Source: Microbacterium sp. RU1D
Lineage (GTDB): Bacteria > Actinomycetota > Actinomycetes > Actinomycetales > Microbacteriaceae
Assembly (NCBI RefSeq): GCF_900156435.1
Contig: NZ_FTPQ01000001.1
Location: forward strand, 1,798,001 to 1,862,000
Direction: 5' to 3'
DNA length: 64,000 bases
A program made the translations under genes and the position numbers. Shown here piece by piece: positions 44,732 through 53,089 of this stretch (positions are counted from its first letter, which is position 1; every line of letters begins with the position of its first letter). Below the pieces are notes generated by a model, which had not been told where the DNA came from, did not search any database, and saw nothing but the letters and a program-made list of their open reading frames with translations.

Positions 44732-45724
44732 ATGGACCCGCTCGACGCGCTCACCGAGATCGCGTACCTGCTCGAGCGGGAGCGATCGTCGCGCTACAAG
44801 TCCAAGGCATTCCGCGCGGCCGCCGCCGCGATCGAGGGCCTGACGGTCGAGCAGCTGCGGGAGCCGGGACTGCGCCGGCGGCCGGGGATCGGCGACTCGA
44901 CCTTCGCCGTGATCCAGCAGGCCCTGGCCGGCGAGGTGCCCGAGCGGCTGGTGAAGCTGCGCGCGGAGGCGGCACCGGTGGGCGGGACCACGATCCGCCC
45001 GCTGCTGCGCGGCGACCTGCACAGCCACAGCGAGTGGTCGGACGGGCTGACCCCGATCGACGCGATGGTGGACGCCGCGCGCGGGCTCGGGCACGAGTAC
45101 CTCGCGCTGACCGACCATTCTCCGCGCCTGACCGTCGCGAACGGTCTGTCGCCGGAGCGGCTGCGGGCGCAGATGCAGGTCGTGCGGGGGCATCGCGGCG
45201 ACGGGTTCACGCTGCTCACGGGCATCGAGGTCGACATCCTCGACGACGGCAGTCTCGACCAGGAGGACGACCTGCTGCACGCGCTCGACGTGGTCGTGGC
45301 ATCCGCTCATTCCAAACTGCGCATGGAACGACGGCCGATGACGGCGCGGTTGGTCGCGGCGGCGCGGAATCCGCGCGTCGACGTGCTCGGGCACGTGACG
45401 GGGCGTCTCGTGGAGGGGGCGCGGGGCACGCGCCCGCCGTCGGAGTTCGACGCCGAGGCGGTGTTCGCGGCATGCGCGGAGTCGGGTGTCGCGGTGGAGA
45501 TCAATTCGCGGCCCGAGCGGCAGGATCCGCCCGACGAGCTGCTCGCCCAGGCGATCGCGGCGGGGTGCCTTTTCTCGATCGATTCCGACGCGCACGCCCC
45601 GGGCCAGCTGTCGCTGCTGGACCACGGGGCGGCGCGCGCCGAGGCGCTCGGGGTGCCCGTCGATCGGATCGTCACGACGTGGCCGCTGCCGCAGCTGCGG
45701 GAGTGGCTCGAACGCTCGCGCTGA
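44732..45724 (+). CDS. PHP-domain protein with PolX-like N-terminal region
   Basis: A 330-residue protein. The N-terminal 90 residues resemble the helix-hairpin-helix part of X-family DNA polymerases (YKSKAFRAAAAAIEG and LRRRPGIGDSTFAVIQQAL). The rest is a PHP metallo-phosphoesterase with all metal-binding motifs: DLHSHSEWSDG, LALTDHSPR, GIEVDILDDG, VVASAHSK, VLGHVTGRL, VEINSRPER and SIDSDAHAPGQL. There is no polymerase palm domain, so it is not PolX itself. Probable phosphatase or phosphodiesterase; substrate unknown. It is close behind trpD. Confidence 0.88.
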   Translation: MDPLDALTEIAYLLERERSSRYKSKAFRAAAAAIEGLTVEQLREPGLRRRPGIGDSTFAVIQQALAGEVPERLVKLRAEAAPVGGTTIRPLLRGDLHSHSEWSDGLTPIDAMVDAARGLGHEYLALTDHSPRLTVANGLSPERLRAQMQVVRGHRGDGFTLLTGIEVDILDDGSLDQEDDLLHALDVVVASAHSKLRMERRPMTARLVAAARNPRVDVLGHVTGRLVEGARGTRPPSEFDAEAVFAACAESGVAVEINSRPERQDPPDELLAQAIAAGCLFSIDSDAHAPGQLSLLDHGAARAEALGVPVDRIVTTWPLPQLREWLERSR

Positions 45725-45726
45725 GG

Positions 45727-46638
45727 TCAGCGCGGGAGGGCGGCGAGGGCGCGGGTCATCGACGAGCCCAGGTTCCACTTCTCGGCGAGGGCTGTCGCCG
45801 CATGCTCGTCGACGGACCCGAGTCTGTCGTCGAAGGGGGCGAGCTCGAGGTCGCGGGCGACGCGGACGACGGTGGGGGCGACCTCCAGGTAGTCGGCGGC
45901 GGCGGTGATCTTCGTGCGCTGCGCCGGCGTGCCCGCGGTCCCGTTCTCGACGGCGGCGATGATGGCATCCAAGGAGCCGTGCGCGGCCAGGAGCGACGCC
46001 GCGGACTTCTCGCCGATGCCGGTGACGCCGGGGAGGCCGTCGGAGGGATCGCCGCGCAGGACCGCGAAATCGGCGTACTGCGCGGCATGGACGCCGTACC
46101 TCGCCATCACGGCGGCGTCGTCGACGATCTCGAGGTTGCTCATGCCCCGGGCGGTGTAGATGATGCGGATGCCACGGGCGTCGTCGATGAGCTGGAACAG
46201 GTCGCGGTCGCCGGTCACGACGTCGACGGGGGCGTCGGCGCGCGTGGCGAGGGTGCCGATGACGTCGTCGGCCTCGTGCGCGGCAGCGCCGATGACGGGT
46301 ATGCCGAGCGCAGCCAGCGTCTCGCGGATGAGGGGGATCTGAGCCTCGAGCGGATCGGGCACCTCTTCGACGTCGGGTCCGGAGGGCATCGCCTCGACGA
46401 CGCGGTGCGCCTTGTAGCTCGGGAGCAGATCGACGCGCCAGGCGGGCCGCCAGTCGTCGTCCCAGCAGGCGACGAGGCGGGTGGGCGCGTAGGTGGTGAC
46501 GAGCTTGGCGATCATGTCGAGAAGACCTCGGACCGCGTTGACCGATGACCCATCGGGGGCCTTCACCTTGTCGGGCACGCCGTAGAACGCGCGGAAGTAC
46601 AGCGACGCGGTGTCGAGGAGCATGATGCGGTCGGTCAC
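45727..46638 (-). CDS. 5'-3' exonuclease (PolA-N/FEN-like)
   Basis: A stand-alone 303-residue homologue of the 5' nuclease domain of DNA polymerase I. Acidic metal ligands: LLDTASLYFRAFY, ACWDDDWRPAWR, HEADDVIGTLA, VTGDRDLFQLIDD and GDPSDGLPGVTGIGEKSA (H3TH motif). It removes flaps or RNA primers; mycobacterial relatives act alongside PolA. GTG start with a -10-like CAGGAT seven bases upstream. Its stop is only two bases from that of the convergent PHP gene. Confidence 0.93.
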   Translation of the reverse strand: MTDRIMLLDTASLYFRAFYGVPDKVKAPDGSSVNAVRGLLDMIAKLVTTYAPTRLVACWDDDWRPAWRVDLLPSYKAHRVVEAMPSGPDVEEVPDPLEAQIPLIRETLAALGIPVIGAAAHEADDVIGTLATRADAPVDVVTGDRDLFQLIDDARGIRIIYTARGMSNLEIVDDAAVMARYGVHAAQYADFAVLRGDPSDGLPGVTGIGEKSAASLLAAHGSLDAIIAAVENGTAGTPAQRTKITAAADYLEVAPTVVRVARDLELAPFDDRLGSVDEHAATALAEKWNLGSSMTRALAALPR

Positions 46639-46717
46639 GGTTCCGATCCTGGCACGGCGAGCCGGAAGCGGGGGGTGCGGTCGCGGGGCCGCCAGGCGAT
46701 CGACCTAGAGTGGCGGG

Positions 46718-47116
46718 ATGTCTTTCGGGTCGGCATCCACTCGTCCACAGGCGTCGGCGCCGTGTCCCTGCGGGGGAGCGGAGTTCGGGGCGTGCTGCGC
46801 GCCGATCCTCGACGGCGCGGCCGCGCCGAGCGCGGAGCGGCTCATGCGCTCGCGCTACACCGCGTTCGTCGTCGGTGACCACGCGCACCTCGCCCGGTCG
46901 TGGCATCCGCGGACCCGGCCGGAGCACATCGACGCCGACGACGGCACCGTGTGGACGGGGCTCGACATCGACGACGCCGTGGAGGACGGGGATGCCGCGG
47001 TGGTGGCGTTCCGCGCGCGCTGGCGCCACGCCGATCGGGCCGGGGAGTTGGTCGAGCGGAGTCGCTTCGTGCGGCGGGGTGGGCGCTGGGTGTACGTCGA
47101 CGGCGACGTGACGTGA
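46718..47116 (+). CDS. YchJ family SEC-C motif protein (UPF0225)
   Basis: A 132-residue protein with an N-terminal zinc-binding SEC-C-like motif (CPCGGAEFGACC) and the family's domain (SAERLMRSRYTAFVVGDHAHLARSWHP and the closing ERSRFVRRGGRWVYVDG). Function unknown; the fold is of the NTF2-like/SnoaL type. TAGAGT (46706-46711) ends six bases before the ATG, so a leaderless mRNA is likely. It is divergent from the exonuclease gene with 79 bp between. Confidence 0.9.
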   Translation: MSFGSASTRPQASAPCPCGGAEFGACCAPILDGAAAPSAERLMRSRYTAFVVGDHAHLARSWHPRTRPEHIDADDGTVWTGLDIDDAVEDGDAAVVAFRARWRHADRAGELVERSRFVRRGGRWVYVDGDVT

Positions 47117-47202
47117 GCCCGCAGGGCGGGGCGTCAACCCCGCGTGGGCGTGTCGGTGGTGCTCCGTAGGGTCGAGAGCGGATCCTCGGCGAAAGGACAC
47201 GC

Positions 47203-47586
47203 ATGATCCCCGACGCGCAACGCGACCTGCTCGAGAACCCCCACTACGGAAGTCTCGGTACCGTCCGTCCCGACGGGACGGTGCAGGTCAACCCGATGTG
47301 GTTCGCCTTCGACGGCGAGCACCTGCTGTTCACCCACACCGTGACCCGACAGAAGTACCGCAACCTGCAGCGCAACCCGTCGATGAGCCTGATGGTCTTC
47401 GACCCCGAGCGCCCGTACCGCTACATCGAGGTGCGCGGTCGCCTGATCGAGGCGGAACCCGACCCGGAGGGCGCGTTCTACGTGTTCCTCGGCAAGCGCT
47501 ACGGCAATGCTCAGCAGGAGGCGCCGCCGGATCGCGCCGACCGCGTGATCCTGAAGATGTCGATCGACAAAGTAGGAGGACAGTGA
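47203..47586 (+). CDS. PPOX-class (F420- or FMN-dependent) oxidoreductase
   Basis: A 127-residue split-barrel flavoprotein of the pyridoxamine-phosphate-oxidase-like group, probably F420-dependent (GSLGTVRPDGTVQVNPMWFAFDG, TVTRQKYRNLQRNPSMSLMVFDPERPYRYIEVRG). Cofactor and substrate cannot be fixed by eye. GAAAGGA precedes the ATG at a good distance. It starts an apparent three-gene operon with a NAD(P)-binding protein (one-base gap) and a PEP-mutase-like lyase (four-base overlap). Confidence 0.88.
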   Translation: MIPDAQRDLLENPHYGSLGTVRPDGTVQVNPMWFAFDGEHLLFTHTVTRQKYRNLQRNPSMSLMVFDPERPYRYIEVRGRLIEAEPDPEGAFYVFLGKRYGNAQQEAPPDRADRVILKMSIDKVGGQ

Positions 47587-47587
47587 C

Positions 47588-48253
47588 ATGGAACGCATCG
47601 TGATCATCGGAGGGCACGGGAAGGTGGCCCTCCACCTGGCGCGGCTGCTCGCCGACCGCGGCGACGAGGCCACCTCCGTCATCCGGAATCCCGACCAGGC
47701 CGGCGACATCGAGCAGGCGGGCGGGAAGCCTCTCGTGCTCGACGTCGAGAACGCCGACATCGACAAGATGGCGACGGCCTTCGAGGGCGCCGATGCGATC
47801 GTGTGGTCGGCGGGCGCGGGCGGCGGCAGCGCCGAGCGCACGTACGCGGTGGACCGCGACGCCGCGCAGCGCGCGATCGATGCCGCCGCACAGGCGGGCG
47901 TGCGGCGCTTCGTCATGGTGTCGTGGATCGGGTCGACGCCCGACCACGGGATCGACGCCGACGACTCGTTCTATGCGTACGCCGACGCGAAGCTCGCGGC
48001 CGACGACCACCTGCGGGCGAGCGAATTGGACTGGACCATCCTCGGCCCGGGCACGCTCACGCTCGACCCGCCGACGGGACGCATCACCACCGCACCGCAG
48101 GGCAAGGCGGAGGTCGCGCGCGCCGACGTCGCGGCCGTCGCCGCCGCCGTGCTGCTGCAGCCGGCGACCATCGGGCGCTTCATCCGCTTCGGTGCGGGGG
48201 ACACGCTCATCGCCGAGGCGATCGTCGCCGACCACGCGGGGAGCGACGCGTGA
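47588..48253 (+). CDS. NAD(P)-binding, atypical short-chain dehydrogenase-like protein
   Basis: A 221-residue Rossmann protein of the NAD(P)H-binding/NmrA-like group. Nucleotide motif IIGGHGKVALHLARLLADRG; VIWSAGAGGGSAERTYAVDRDAAQRAIDAA; and VMVSWIG. No full SDR catalytic Tyr-x-x-x-Lys appears except a weak FYAYADAKLAAD, which does fit YxxxK. The role may be redox or a regulatory sensor. AGGAGGACAG gives a strong ribosome-binding site inside the end of the previous gene. Confidence 0.88.
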   Translation: MERIVIIGGHGKVALHLARLLADRGDEATSVIRNPDQAGDIEQAGGKPLVLDVENADIDKMATAFEGADAIVWSAGAGGGSAERTYAVDRDAAQRAIDAAAQAGVRRFVMVSWIGSTPDHGIDADDSFYAYADAKLAADDHLRASELDWTILGPGTLTLDPPTGRITTAPQGKAEVARADVAAVAAAVLLQPATIGRFIRFGAGDTLIAEAIVADHAGSDA

Positions 48254-49026
48254 GCGCCGTCGCCGACCGCGCGCAGACCCTCGTCGGGCTGCACGCCGCC
48301 CCCGAGATCCTCCGCGTCGTCAACGTGTGGGACGTCGTGTCGGCGCAGGCCGTCGCGGCCCTGCCCGAGACGAAGGCGCTCGCGACCGCGGGTCATTCGA
48401 TCGCGGCCACCTTCGGGTATGAAGACGGCGAGAACATTCCCGTCGAGCTCATGCTCGACATGGTCGGGCGCATCGTCGCCGCCGTCGACGTGCCCGTCAG
48501 CGCGGACCTGGACGCCGGGTTCGGCAACCCGGGCGAGACGACGCGCCGGGCGATCGGCGTGGGTGTCGTCGGCGCCAACGTCGAGGACCAGGTGAAGCCG
48601 CTCGCCGAGGCCGTGGCCGCCGTCGAGGCGGTCATCGCCGCGGGTGAGGCGGAGGGCGTCCCGTTCGCCCTCAACGCGCGCACCGACGTGTTCTTGAAGG
48701 GTGCGGACCGCCCCCTCGACGACAAGATCGCGGACGCCGTCGAACGCGGCCGCGCCTTTCTCGCCGCCGGCGCCACCTCGGTGTTCGTCCCCGGCAAACT
48801 GGACGCCGACACCACCCGGCGGCTGGTCGAGGGGCTCGGGGAGCGCACGCTGAGCGTCATCGGCGTGCCGGGCAACCTCACGGCCGCCGAGTACGAGGCG
48901 CTCGGTGTCGCCCGCATCTCGTACGGCCCGCAGACCCAGCGCGTCGCCCTCACGGCGCTCCAGGACCTCGCGATCGACCTCTATGCGGATGGTGTCATCC
49001 CGTCGACGGTGCGCGAACTGAACTGA
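48250..49026 (+). CDS. Isocitrate lyase/PEP mutase superfamily protein
   Basis: A 258-residue (beta/alpha)8 enzyme of the isocitrate lyase/phosphoenolpyruvate mutase group. Seen: VVNVWDVVSAQAVAALPETKALATAGHSIA, VSADLDAGFGNPGETTRRAIGVGVVGANVEDQ (Mg-binding Asp region) and FALNARTDVFLKG. The classical lyase motif KKCGH is absent, so it is neither isocitrate nor methylisocitrate lyase. Oxaloacetate decarboxylase-like or carboxy-PEP-mutase-like activity is possible. GTGA overlap with the upstream gene. Confidence 0.88.
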   Translation: MSAVADRAQTLVGLHAAPEILRVVNVWDVVSAQAVAALPETKALATAGHSIAATFGYEDGENIPVELMLDMVGRIVAAVDVPVSADLDAGFGNPGETTRRAIGVGVVGANVEDQVKPLAEAVAAVEAVIAAGEAEGVPFALNARTDVFLKGADRPLDDKIADAVERGRAFLAAGATSVFVPGKLDADTTRRLVEGLGERTLSVIGVPGNLTAAEYEALGVARISYGPQTQRVALTALQDLAIDLYADGVIPSTVRELN

Positions 49027-49034
49027 CCGCGGTC

Positions 49035-49076
49035 ACGGAGCCCGGGATGCCGCATGGGCGGTGTTCCGGGCTCCGT
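49035..49076. terminator. Bidirectional terminator
   Basis: ACGGAGCCCGG (49035-49045) and CCGGGCTCCGT (49066-49076) form a perfect 11-bp stem with a 20-base loop between two convergent genes. Confidence 0.8.
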
Positions 49077-49126
49077 CGTGTCGCGCGCGGCATCCGGATA
49101 CGCGTCGGCGCGGCAGGAGGGAGGGG

Positions 49127-49774
49127 TCAGACCTCGTCGTCGTCCTCGTCGACCACGATCACCCCGTCAGGAACAGGGTCGCCCAGGAGCGGCTCGGCCG
49201 CGAGGGTGAGGTCGATCGTCGCGCGGAGCAGGCCCCCGAGCGTCTCGGACCGCAGCAGCTCCATCTGGTCGAGCTCGCCGAGCGGGGCGATCGCGGCGAC
49301 CTGCCAGGCGCGCGGGAGGGGTTCCTCCGACAGCTCGACCTCGGGGTCCCACCGCGTGCCGCCGTACTGCCGGGCGCGTCCGAGCACGCGGCGCACGATC
49401 CGCTCGGCCTCTTCGAGCAGCGGCGTCAGCGCGTCGTTCCATTCCAGGTCGGGCAGAGCACGAACGTCGGCGCGGGGGTAGGGCGCGTCGTCGAGCCACT
49501 CGACGATCTCGAAGCGCTCCGTTCCGCGCGCCACGATCTGCATCTGCCCGGCCTGGGGCACGACGTGGCTGAGCTGGGCCATCGTGCCGAGCGCGAACCG
49601 CTGGTCGCCCCCGCCGGTCTCGGAGCCGCGTTCGATGAGCACGACGCCGAAAGCGGGATCGGTCTCATCGAGCAGGCGCCCCAGCATGACGAGATAGCGC
49701 TCCTCGAAGATCCGCAGCGCGAGGGGCGTGTGCGGGAAGAGGACGGCCCCGAGGGGGAACATCGCGGTACCCAT
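49127..49774 (-). CDS. LON substrate-binding domain protein
   Basis: A 215-residue protein consisting of a LON N-terminal (PUA-like) domain without the ATPase or protease: MFPLGAVLFPHTPLALRIFEERYLVML, ETDPAFGVVLIERG and GTMAQLSHVVPQAGQMQIVARGTERFEI. The C-terminal half is helical and the tail is highly acidic (VVDEDDDEV). Family members are common in actinobacteria; function unknown, perhaps substrate recruitment or RNA-related. Start: ATG 49774 or 49762. Confidence 0.9.
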   Translation of the reverse strand: MGTAMFPLGAVLFPHTPLALRIFEERYLVMLGRLLDETDPAFGVVLIERGSETGGGDQRFALGTMAQLSHVVPQAGQMQIVARGTERFEIVEWLDDAPYPRADVRALPDLEWNDALTPLLEEAERIVRRVLGRARQYGGTRWDPEVELSEEPLPRAWQVAAIAPLGELDQMELLRSETLGGLLRATIDLTLAAEPLLGDPVPDGVIVVDEDDDEV

Positions 49775-49864
49775 GGCCCCAGTCAACCAGCGCCGGACGG
49801 CGGCGGGGTCGCGCCGGCCCCGATCCCCAGGGGGCTTGCGCGGAGGACGCGGATGCCGTTCGGG

Positions 49865-50926
49865 TCAGTCCTCGCTCCCGCGCAGCGTCTCGTGCACGCG
49901 GTGCAGGTCCATCAGGAGCGACCCCGTGAGAACCCAGTGCAGCGTGGAGGGTGTCTGGATCTGCAGGGGGCGCGTGAGTGCGGGCTCGACGTCGGCCACC
50001 CGCTCGGGGCCCGTGTCGAGGGCGAAGGCGAGGCGGACGTCGTGGGCGGCCCGGTGCAACTGCTCGGCGATGGCGCGGACGGCCGGCTCGTCGACGATCG
50101 AGCTCTCGTAGCCGTCGTAGACGGCGCGGGTCATCCCCACCGTCTGCGTCACCACCGGGGTGAAGCGGTCGAGGAGGGCACCCATCTGGGCGAGGTCGGC
50201 GCGGTGGCGGTTGCTGCGCGGGTTCAGCGCGAGCGAGTCGGCGCCGTCGCGGATCGCATCGGCCGCGGCATCCCGGACCGGGCGCAACAGGCGCGCCTCG
50301 AGGAGGAGTCCCTCGAGGGATGCCGCGGTCTGCGGCGTCTCGAGGGCGTCGGCGAGGCGCTCGAGGGCGGCCGCCAGCTCGCGACCGAGGACGTCGACCT
50401 TCTCACGGGCGGCGGGCACGAGCACGGGCGGGACGAGGACCGCGTTGACGACGATGCCGATCGCGGCGCCGATGAGCGTCTCGAGCACGCGATCCAGGGC
50501 GTAGTTGGGGGTCGCGGTGCCGAGGGCGAGGACCAGCAGGGCGCTGATGGCGATCTGATTCGTGGCGCCCGGCGAGATGCGCGCGGCCCACGCGACCGCC
50601 AGCGCCACCCCGGCCGACAGCAGCGCGACCCAGGGCTGCGACCCGAAGATGAGGCCGAGGACGGCGGCGATGAGGACACCGACGATCACCCCGACGCTGC
50701 GTTCCACGGCGCGGGTGAACGACTGGTTGATGCTCGGTTGCACCACGAGGAGGGCCGCGATCGCGGCGAAGATCGGGGGAGGGCCCTGGACGAGCCATCC
50801 CGCGAGGAGCCAGGCGGCGACGATGGCGATCGCGGACTTGACCACCTGCAGCAGGGGGACGCGGCGCGGGGCGCGGACGTTCACGCTGTCGCGCATCGTG
50901 CGGAGGGCGGGGATGCGCACGGTCAC
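49865..50926 (-). CDS. FUSC-family aromatic acid exporter-like membrane protein
   Basis: A 353-residue protein with six N-terminal hydrophobic helices (VVKSAIAIVAAWLLAGWLVQG to LETLIGAAIGIVVNAVLVPPVLV) and a C-terminal cytoplasmic helical domain (from about residue 165), the FUSC/ArAE (DUF939-like) arrangement. Relatives export aromatic acids or similar compounds. Its GTG start overlaps the stop of the HxlR-type regulator, so the regulator and exporter are one operon. This suggests induction by a reactive aromatic or quinone compound. Confidence 0.88.
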   Translation of the reverse strand: MTVRIPALRTMRDSVNVRAPRRVPLLQVVKSAIAIVAAWLLAGWLVQGPPPIFAAIAALLVVQPSINQSFTRAVERSVGVIVGVLIAAVLGLIFGSQPWVALLSAGVALAVAWAARISPGATNQIAISALLVLALGTATPNYALDRVLETLIGAAIGIVVNAVLVPPVLVPAAREKVDVLGRELAAALERLADALETPQTAASLEGLLLEARLLRPVRDAAADAIRDGADSLALNPRSNRHRADLAQMGALLDRFTPVVTQTVGMTRAVYDGYESSIVDEPAVRAIAEQLHRAAHDVRLAFALDTGPERVADVEPALTRPLQIQTPSTLHWVLTGSLLMDLHRVHETLRGSED

Positions 50927-51291
50927 TCCGTCCGCGCGACGATGTCGTCGGCGTTGTCGGCGACCCATTCCATGAGCGGGATCACCCGCGTCATGAGGTC
51001 GCGGCCGCGCGGCGTGAGCGCGTACTCGACGCGGGGCGGGACCTCGGGGTAGGCGGTGCGCTGGACGAGGCCGTCGCCTTCGAGCGTCTTCAGCGTGCTG
51101 GCGAGCATCTTCTCGCTGATGCCGGAGACGTTGCGGCGCAGGACGCCCCATCGCTGCGTGCCGTCGGACAGGGCCAGCAGCACGAGGACGCCCCACTTGC
51201 CCATCACGTGGTCGAGCACGGTGCGGGTGGGACACCCGTCGGTGAAGATCTCGGGGTTGCGGCCGCGGAGATCCGCAAGACTGACGCTCAT
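50923..51291 (-). CDS. HxlR-family transcriptional regulator, QorR/YodB-like
   Basis: A 122-residue winged-helix regulator. The HxlR core is seen in GCPTRTVLDHVMGKWGVLVL, TQRWGVLRRNVSGISEKMLASTLKTLE and PRVEYALTPRGRDL. A single N-terminal cysteine (in DGCPTR) matches the redox-sensing cysteine of YodB, HypR and QorR regulators, which respond to quinones or oxidants by thiol modification. It is divergent from a quinone-reductase-like gene with a palindrome between and is coupled to an FUSC exporter downstream. Autoregulation is inferred. Confidence 0.93.
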   Translation of the reverse strand: MSVSLADLRGRNPEIFTDGCPTRTVLDHVMGKWGVLVLLALSDGTQRWGVLRRNVSGISEKMLASTLKTLEGDGLVQRTAYPEVPPRVEYALTPRGRDLMTRVIPLMEWVADNADDIVARTE

Positions 51292-51295
51292 GTGA

Positions 51296-51318
51296 GTACC
51301 TAACCAGAAAGTGGGTAC
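51296..51318. promoter_or_regulatory. Probable operator of the HxlR-family regulator
   Basis: GTACC (51296-51300) and GGTAC (51314-51318) form an inverted repeat with a 13-base spacer, five bases from the regulator's ATG and about 70 bases before the divergent reductase gene. Known HxlR-type redox regulators bind GTAC-type palindromes of similar length. Confidence 0.65.
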
Positions 51319-51384
51319 CGGCATTCCGGAATGCGGGTGCTCCCGCGCGGTTTCACCCCGCGTACCGATCGAAAGGACCTCCCC

Positions 51385-52242
51385 ATGACCCTCCTCGTCA
51401 CCGCCGCCTCCGGACACCTCGGCCGCCTCGTCGTCGACGCCCTGCTCGAACGCGGCGTCGCGGCATCCGACATCGTCGCCGGCGTCCGCACCCCCTCGAA
51501 GGTCGACGACCTCGCGGCGCGCGGCGTCGGCGTCGTCGAACTCGACTACTCGCGGCCCGACACGCTCGCTCCGGCCCTGGAGGGCGTCGAGCGGGTGCTG
51601 CTGATCTCGGGCACCGACGCCGACCGCGTCGCCGGACACCGCAACGTCATCGAGGCCGCGCGGGCGGCGGGTGTGGAGCGACTCGTCTACACCAGCGCCC
51701 CGCGCGTCGACGAGATCGACTACGCGCTCGGCGCCGACCACAAGGCCACCGAGGAGGCCATCGCCGCCTCGGGCCTGTCGGCCACCGTGCTGCGTCACAA
51801 CTGGTACACGGAGAACTACCTGGATGCCGTGGCCCGGGCCGCGCAGACCGGGGAGATCGTGGCGGCCGTCGGCGACGCACGCGTCGCGAGCGCCAGTCGA
51901 CGCGACTACGCCGAGGCGGCGGCGCTCGCCCTGACCACTGACGAGCTCGCGGGCCGCACCCTCGAGGTCGGCGGCGACGTGGCCTGGACCTACGACGACC
52001 TCGCCGCGGCGGCGAGCGAGGTGCTCGGTCGTCCGGTGATTTACACGTCGGTGACCCTCGCGCAGCTGGAAGACGGGCTGAAGGCCGCGGGCCTGGATGC
52101 CGGGACGGCGGCGTTCATCGCCGGAACCGACGACGCGATCGCGCGCGGCGCGCTGTCGCAGACCGACGGCACGCTGTCGGCGCTCCTCGGGCGTCCGACA
52201 ACGCCGCTGGTCGAGGGCCTGCGCGAGGGGCTCGCGGTCTGA
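51385..52242 (+). CDS. NmrA-like NAD(P)H:quinone reductase (QOR2 type)
   Basis: A 285-residue atypical short-chain dehydrogenase. N-terminal nucleotide motif VTAASGHLGRLVVDALLERG and the VAGVRTPSKVDDLAARGV segment are typical of QorB/QOR2. Further motifs: VERVLLISGTD, AGVERLVYTSAPRVDE and VLRHNWYTENYLD. It would reduce quinones with NADPH. GAAAGGA (51371-51377) fixes the ATG. Divergent from the HxlR regulator, as qor2 is from qorR in Corynebacterium glutamicum, so a quinone-responsive switch is likely. Confidence 0.9.
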   Translation: MTLLVTAASGHLGRLVVDALLERGVAASDIVAGVRTPSKVDDLAARGVGVVELDYSRPDTLAPALEGVERVLLISGTDADRVAGHRNVIEAARAAGVERLVYTSAPRVDEIDYALGADHKATEEAIAASGLSATVLRHNWYTENYLDAVARAAQTGEIVAAVGDARVASASRRDYAEAAALALTTDELAGRTLEVGGDVAWTYDDLAAAASEVLGRPVIYTSVTLAQLEDGLKAAGLDAGTAAFIAGTDDAIARGALSQTDGTLSALLGRPTTPLVEGLREGLAV

Positions 52243-52307
52243 TGCACCCGCGTGAGTGGCCAGCATTTGTCGCTTGAGCACCTCGGCGGGCGACGATTTC
52301 TGGCGAT

Positions 52308-52652
52308 TCACGCGTTTCCGAGGGCGGTCAGGCGGCGCTCGCGCATCGCCAGGAAGAGGGGGAAGGTGAAGGCGAACGCTGTCACGCCGGAGAGCACGAT
52401 GTACAGCCACGCGAAGCGCATGCCGAGCCGCCGCCCCTCGACGATGAGGAAGACGCTTCCGGCGATCGCCACGACGAGCAGGTCGACCGTGAGGGACGAC
52501 ACCGCGGGGCCGCTCGTGAGGAGATCGCCGATGAAGTCGCGCATCTGCACGATGGCGAAGGCGTTGAAGGTCCACGTGCCGACCAGGCCCGCCAGTGACA
52601 GGACGAGGAACGCGACCGCGGTCGGCGTCCAGTGGCGTCGGATTTCGCTCAT
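52308..52652 (-). CDS. DUF2834 membrane protein
   Basis: A 114-residue protein with three hydrophobic helices (about 11-33, 54-72, 79-100) and the ending FPLFLAMRERRLTAL typical of DUF2834. Function unknown. CAGGAT lies six bases before the ATG on the minus strand (52664-52659), implying a leaderless transcript. It is divergent from the DksA-like gene with 53 bp between starts. Confidence 0.85.
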   Translation of the reverse strand: MSEIRRHWTPTAVAFLVLSLAGLVGTWTFNAFAIVQMRDFIGDLLTSGPAVSSLTVDLLVVAIAGSVFLIVEGRRLGMRFAWLYIVLSGVTAFAFTFPLFLAMRERRLTALGNA

Positions 52653-52705
52653 GACGCGATCCTGCCGCAGCGCCGATGTCGTCGGAGGGGGCTAGCGTCG
52701 GGGAC

Positions 52706-53080
52706 ATGGATGCCGACACCGCCCGGCGGATGCTGGAGGACCGCGAGCGCGAGACCGCCCATCGTCTCGCGCGCCTCATCCACGACGATGAGAGCCTCCG
52801 CCACGACCGCGCCGACGCGACCGCTGACGACGAGCACGACCCGGAGGGGTCGACGCTGTCGGGCGAGTGGGCCCAGGTCGATGCGCTGCGCCGCGGTGCC
52901 GAGGCCGAGCGCGCCGAGATCCGCGCCGCGCGCGAGCGCGTGGCATCCGGCACCTTCGGCGTCTGCGAGCGGTGCGGCCGGCCCATCGCCGACGCTCGCC
53001 TGGAGGCGCGGCCGTTCGCGCGCCTGTGCATCGACTGCGCGCGACAGGCCGGCGGCACGACCCCGGACGGAGGCGCCTAG
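52706..53080 (+). CDS. DksA/TraR-type C4 zinc finger protein
   Basis: A 124-residue protein with an N-terminal helical region (Asp/Arg/Glu-rich, coiled coil) and a C-terminal C4 zinc finger (CERCGRPIADARLEARPFARLCIDCA). Family members bind the RNA polymerase secondary channel; whether this small form does so is unknown. TAGCGT (52693-52698) ends seven bases before the ATG at 52706, arguing against a longer start at 52676. The next gene follows after nine bases but also has its own promoter. Confidence 0.9.
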   Translation: MDADTARRMLEDRERETAHRLARLIHDDESLRHDRADATADDEHDPEGSTLSGEWAQVDALRRGAEAERAEIRAARERVASGTFGVCERCGRPIADARLEARPFARLCIDCARQAGGTTPDGGA

Positions 53081-53089
53081 GCTCGAAGA

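Noticed and set aside
44732..45724. PHP gene considered as DNA polymerase X
   Set aside because: There is no polymerase palm; only the helix-hairpin-helix-like N-terminus and the PHP domain are present.
43502..47200. A 1232-codon open frame on the minus strand
   Set aside because: It is antisense to trpD and the PHP gene and merges several frames. The translation is Arg/Pro/His-rich low complexity with no family motif, the usual high-GC shadow.
48250..49026. Lyase considered as methylisocitrate lyase (prpB)
   Set aside because: The KKCGH catalytic motif is absent and no prp genes are nearby.
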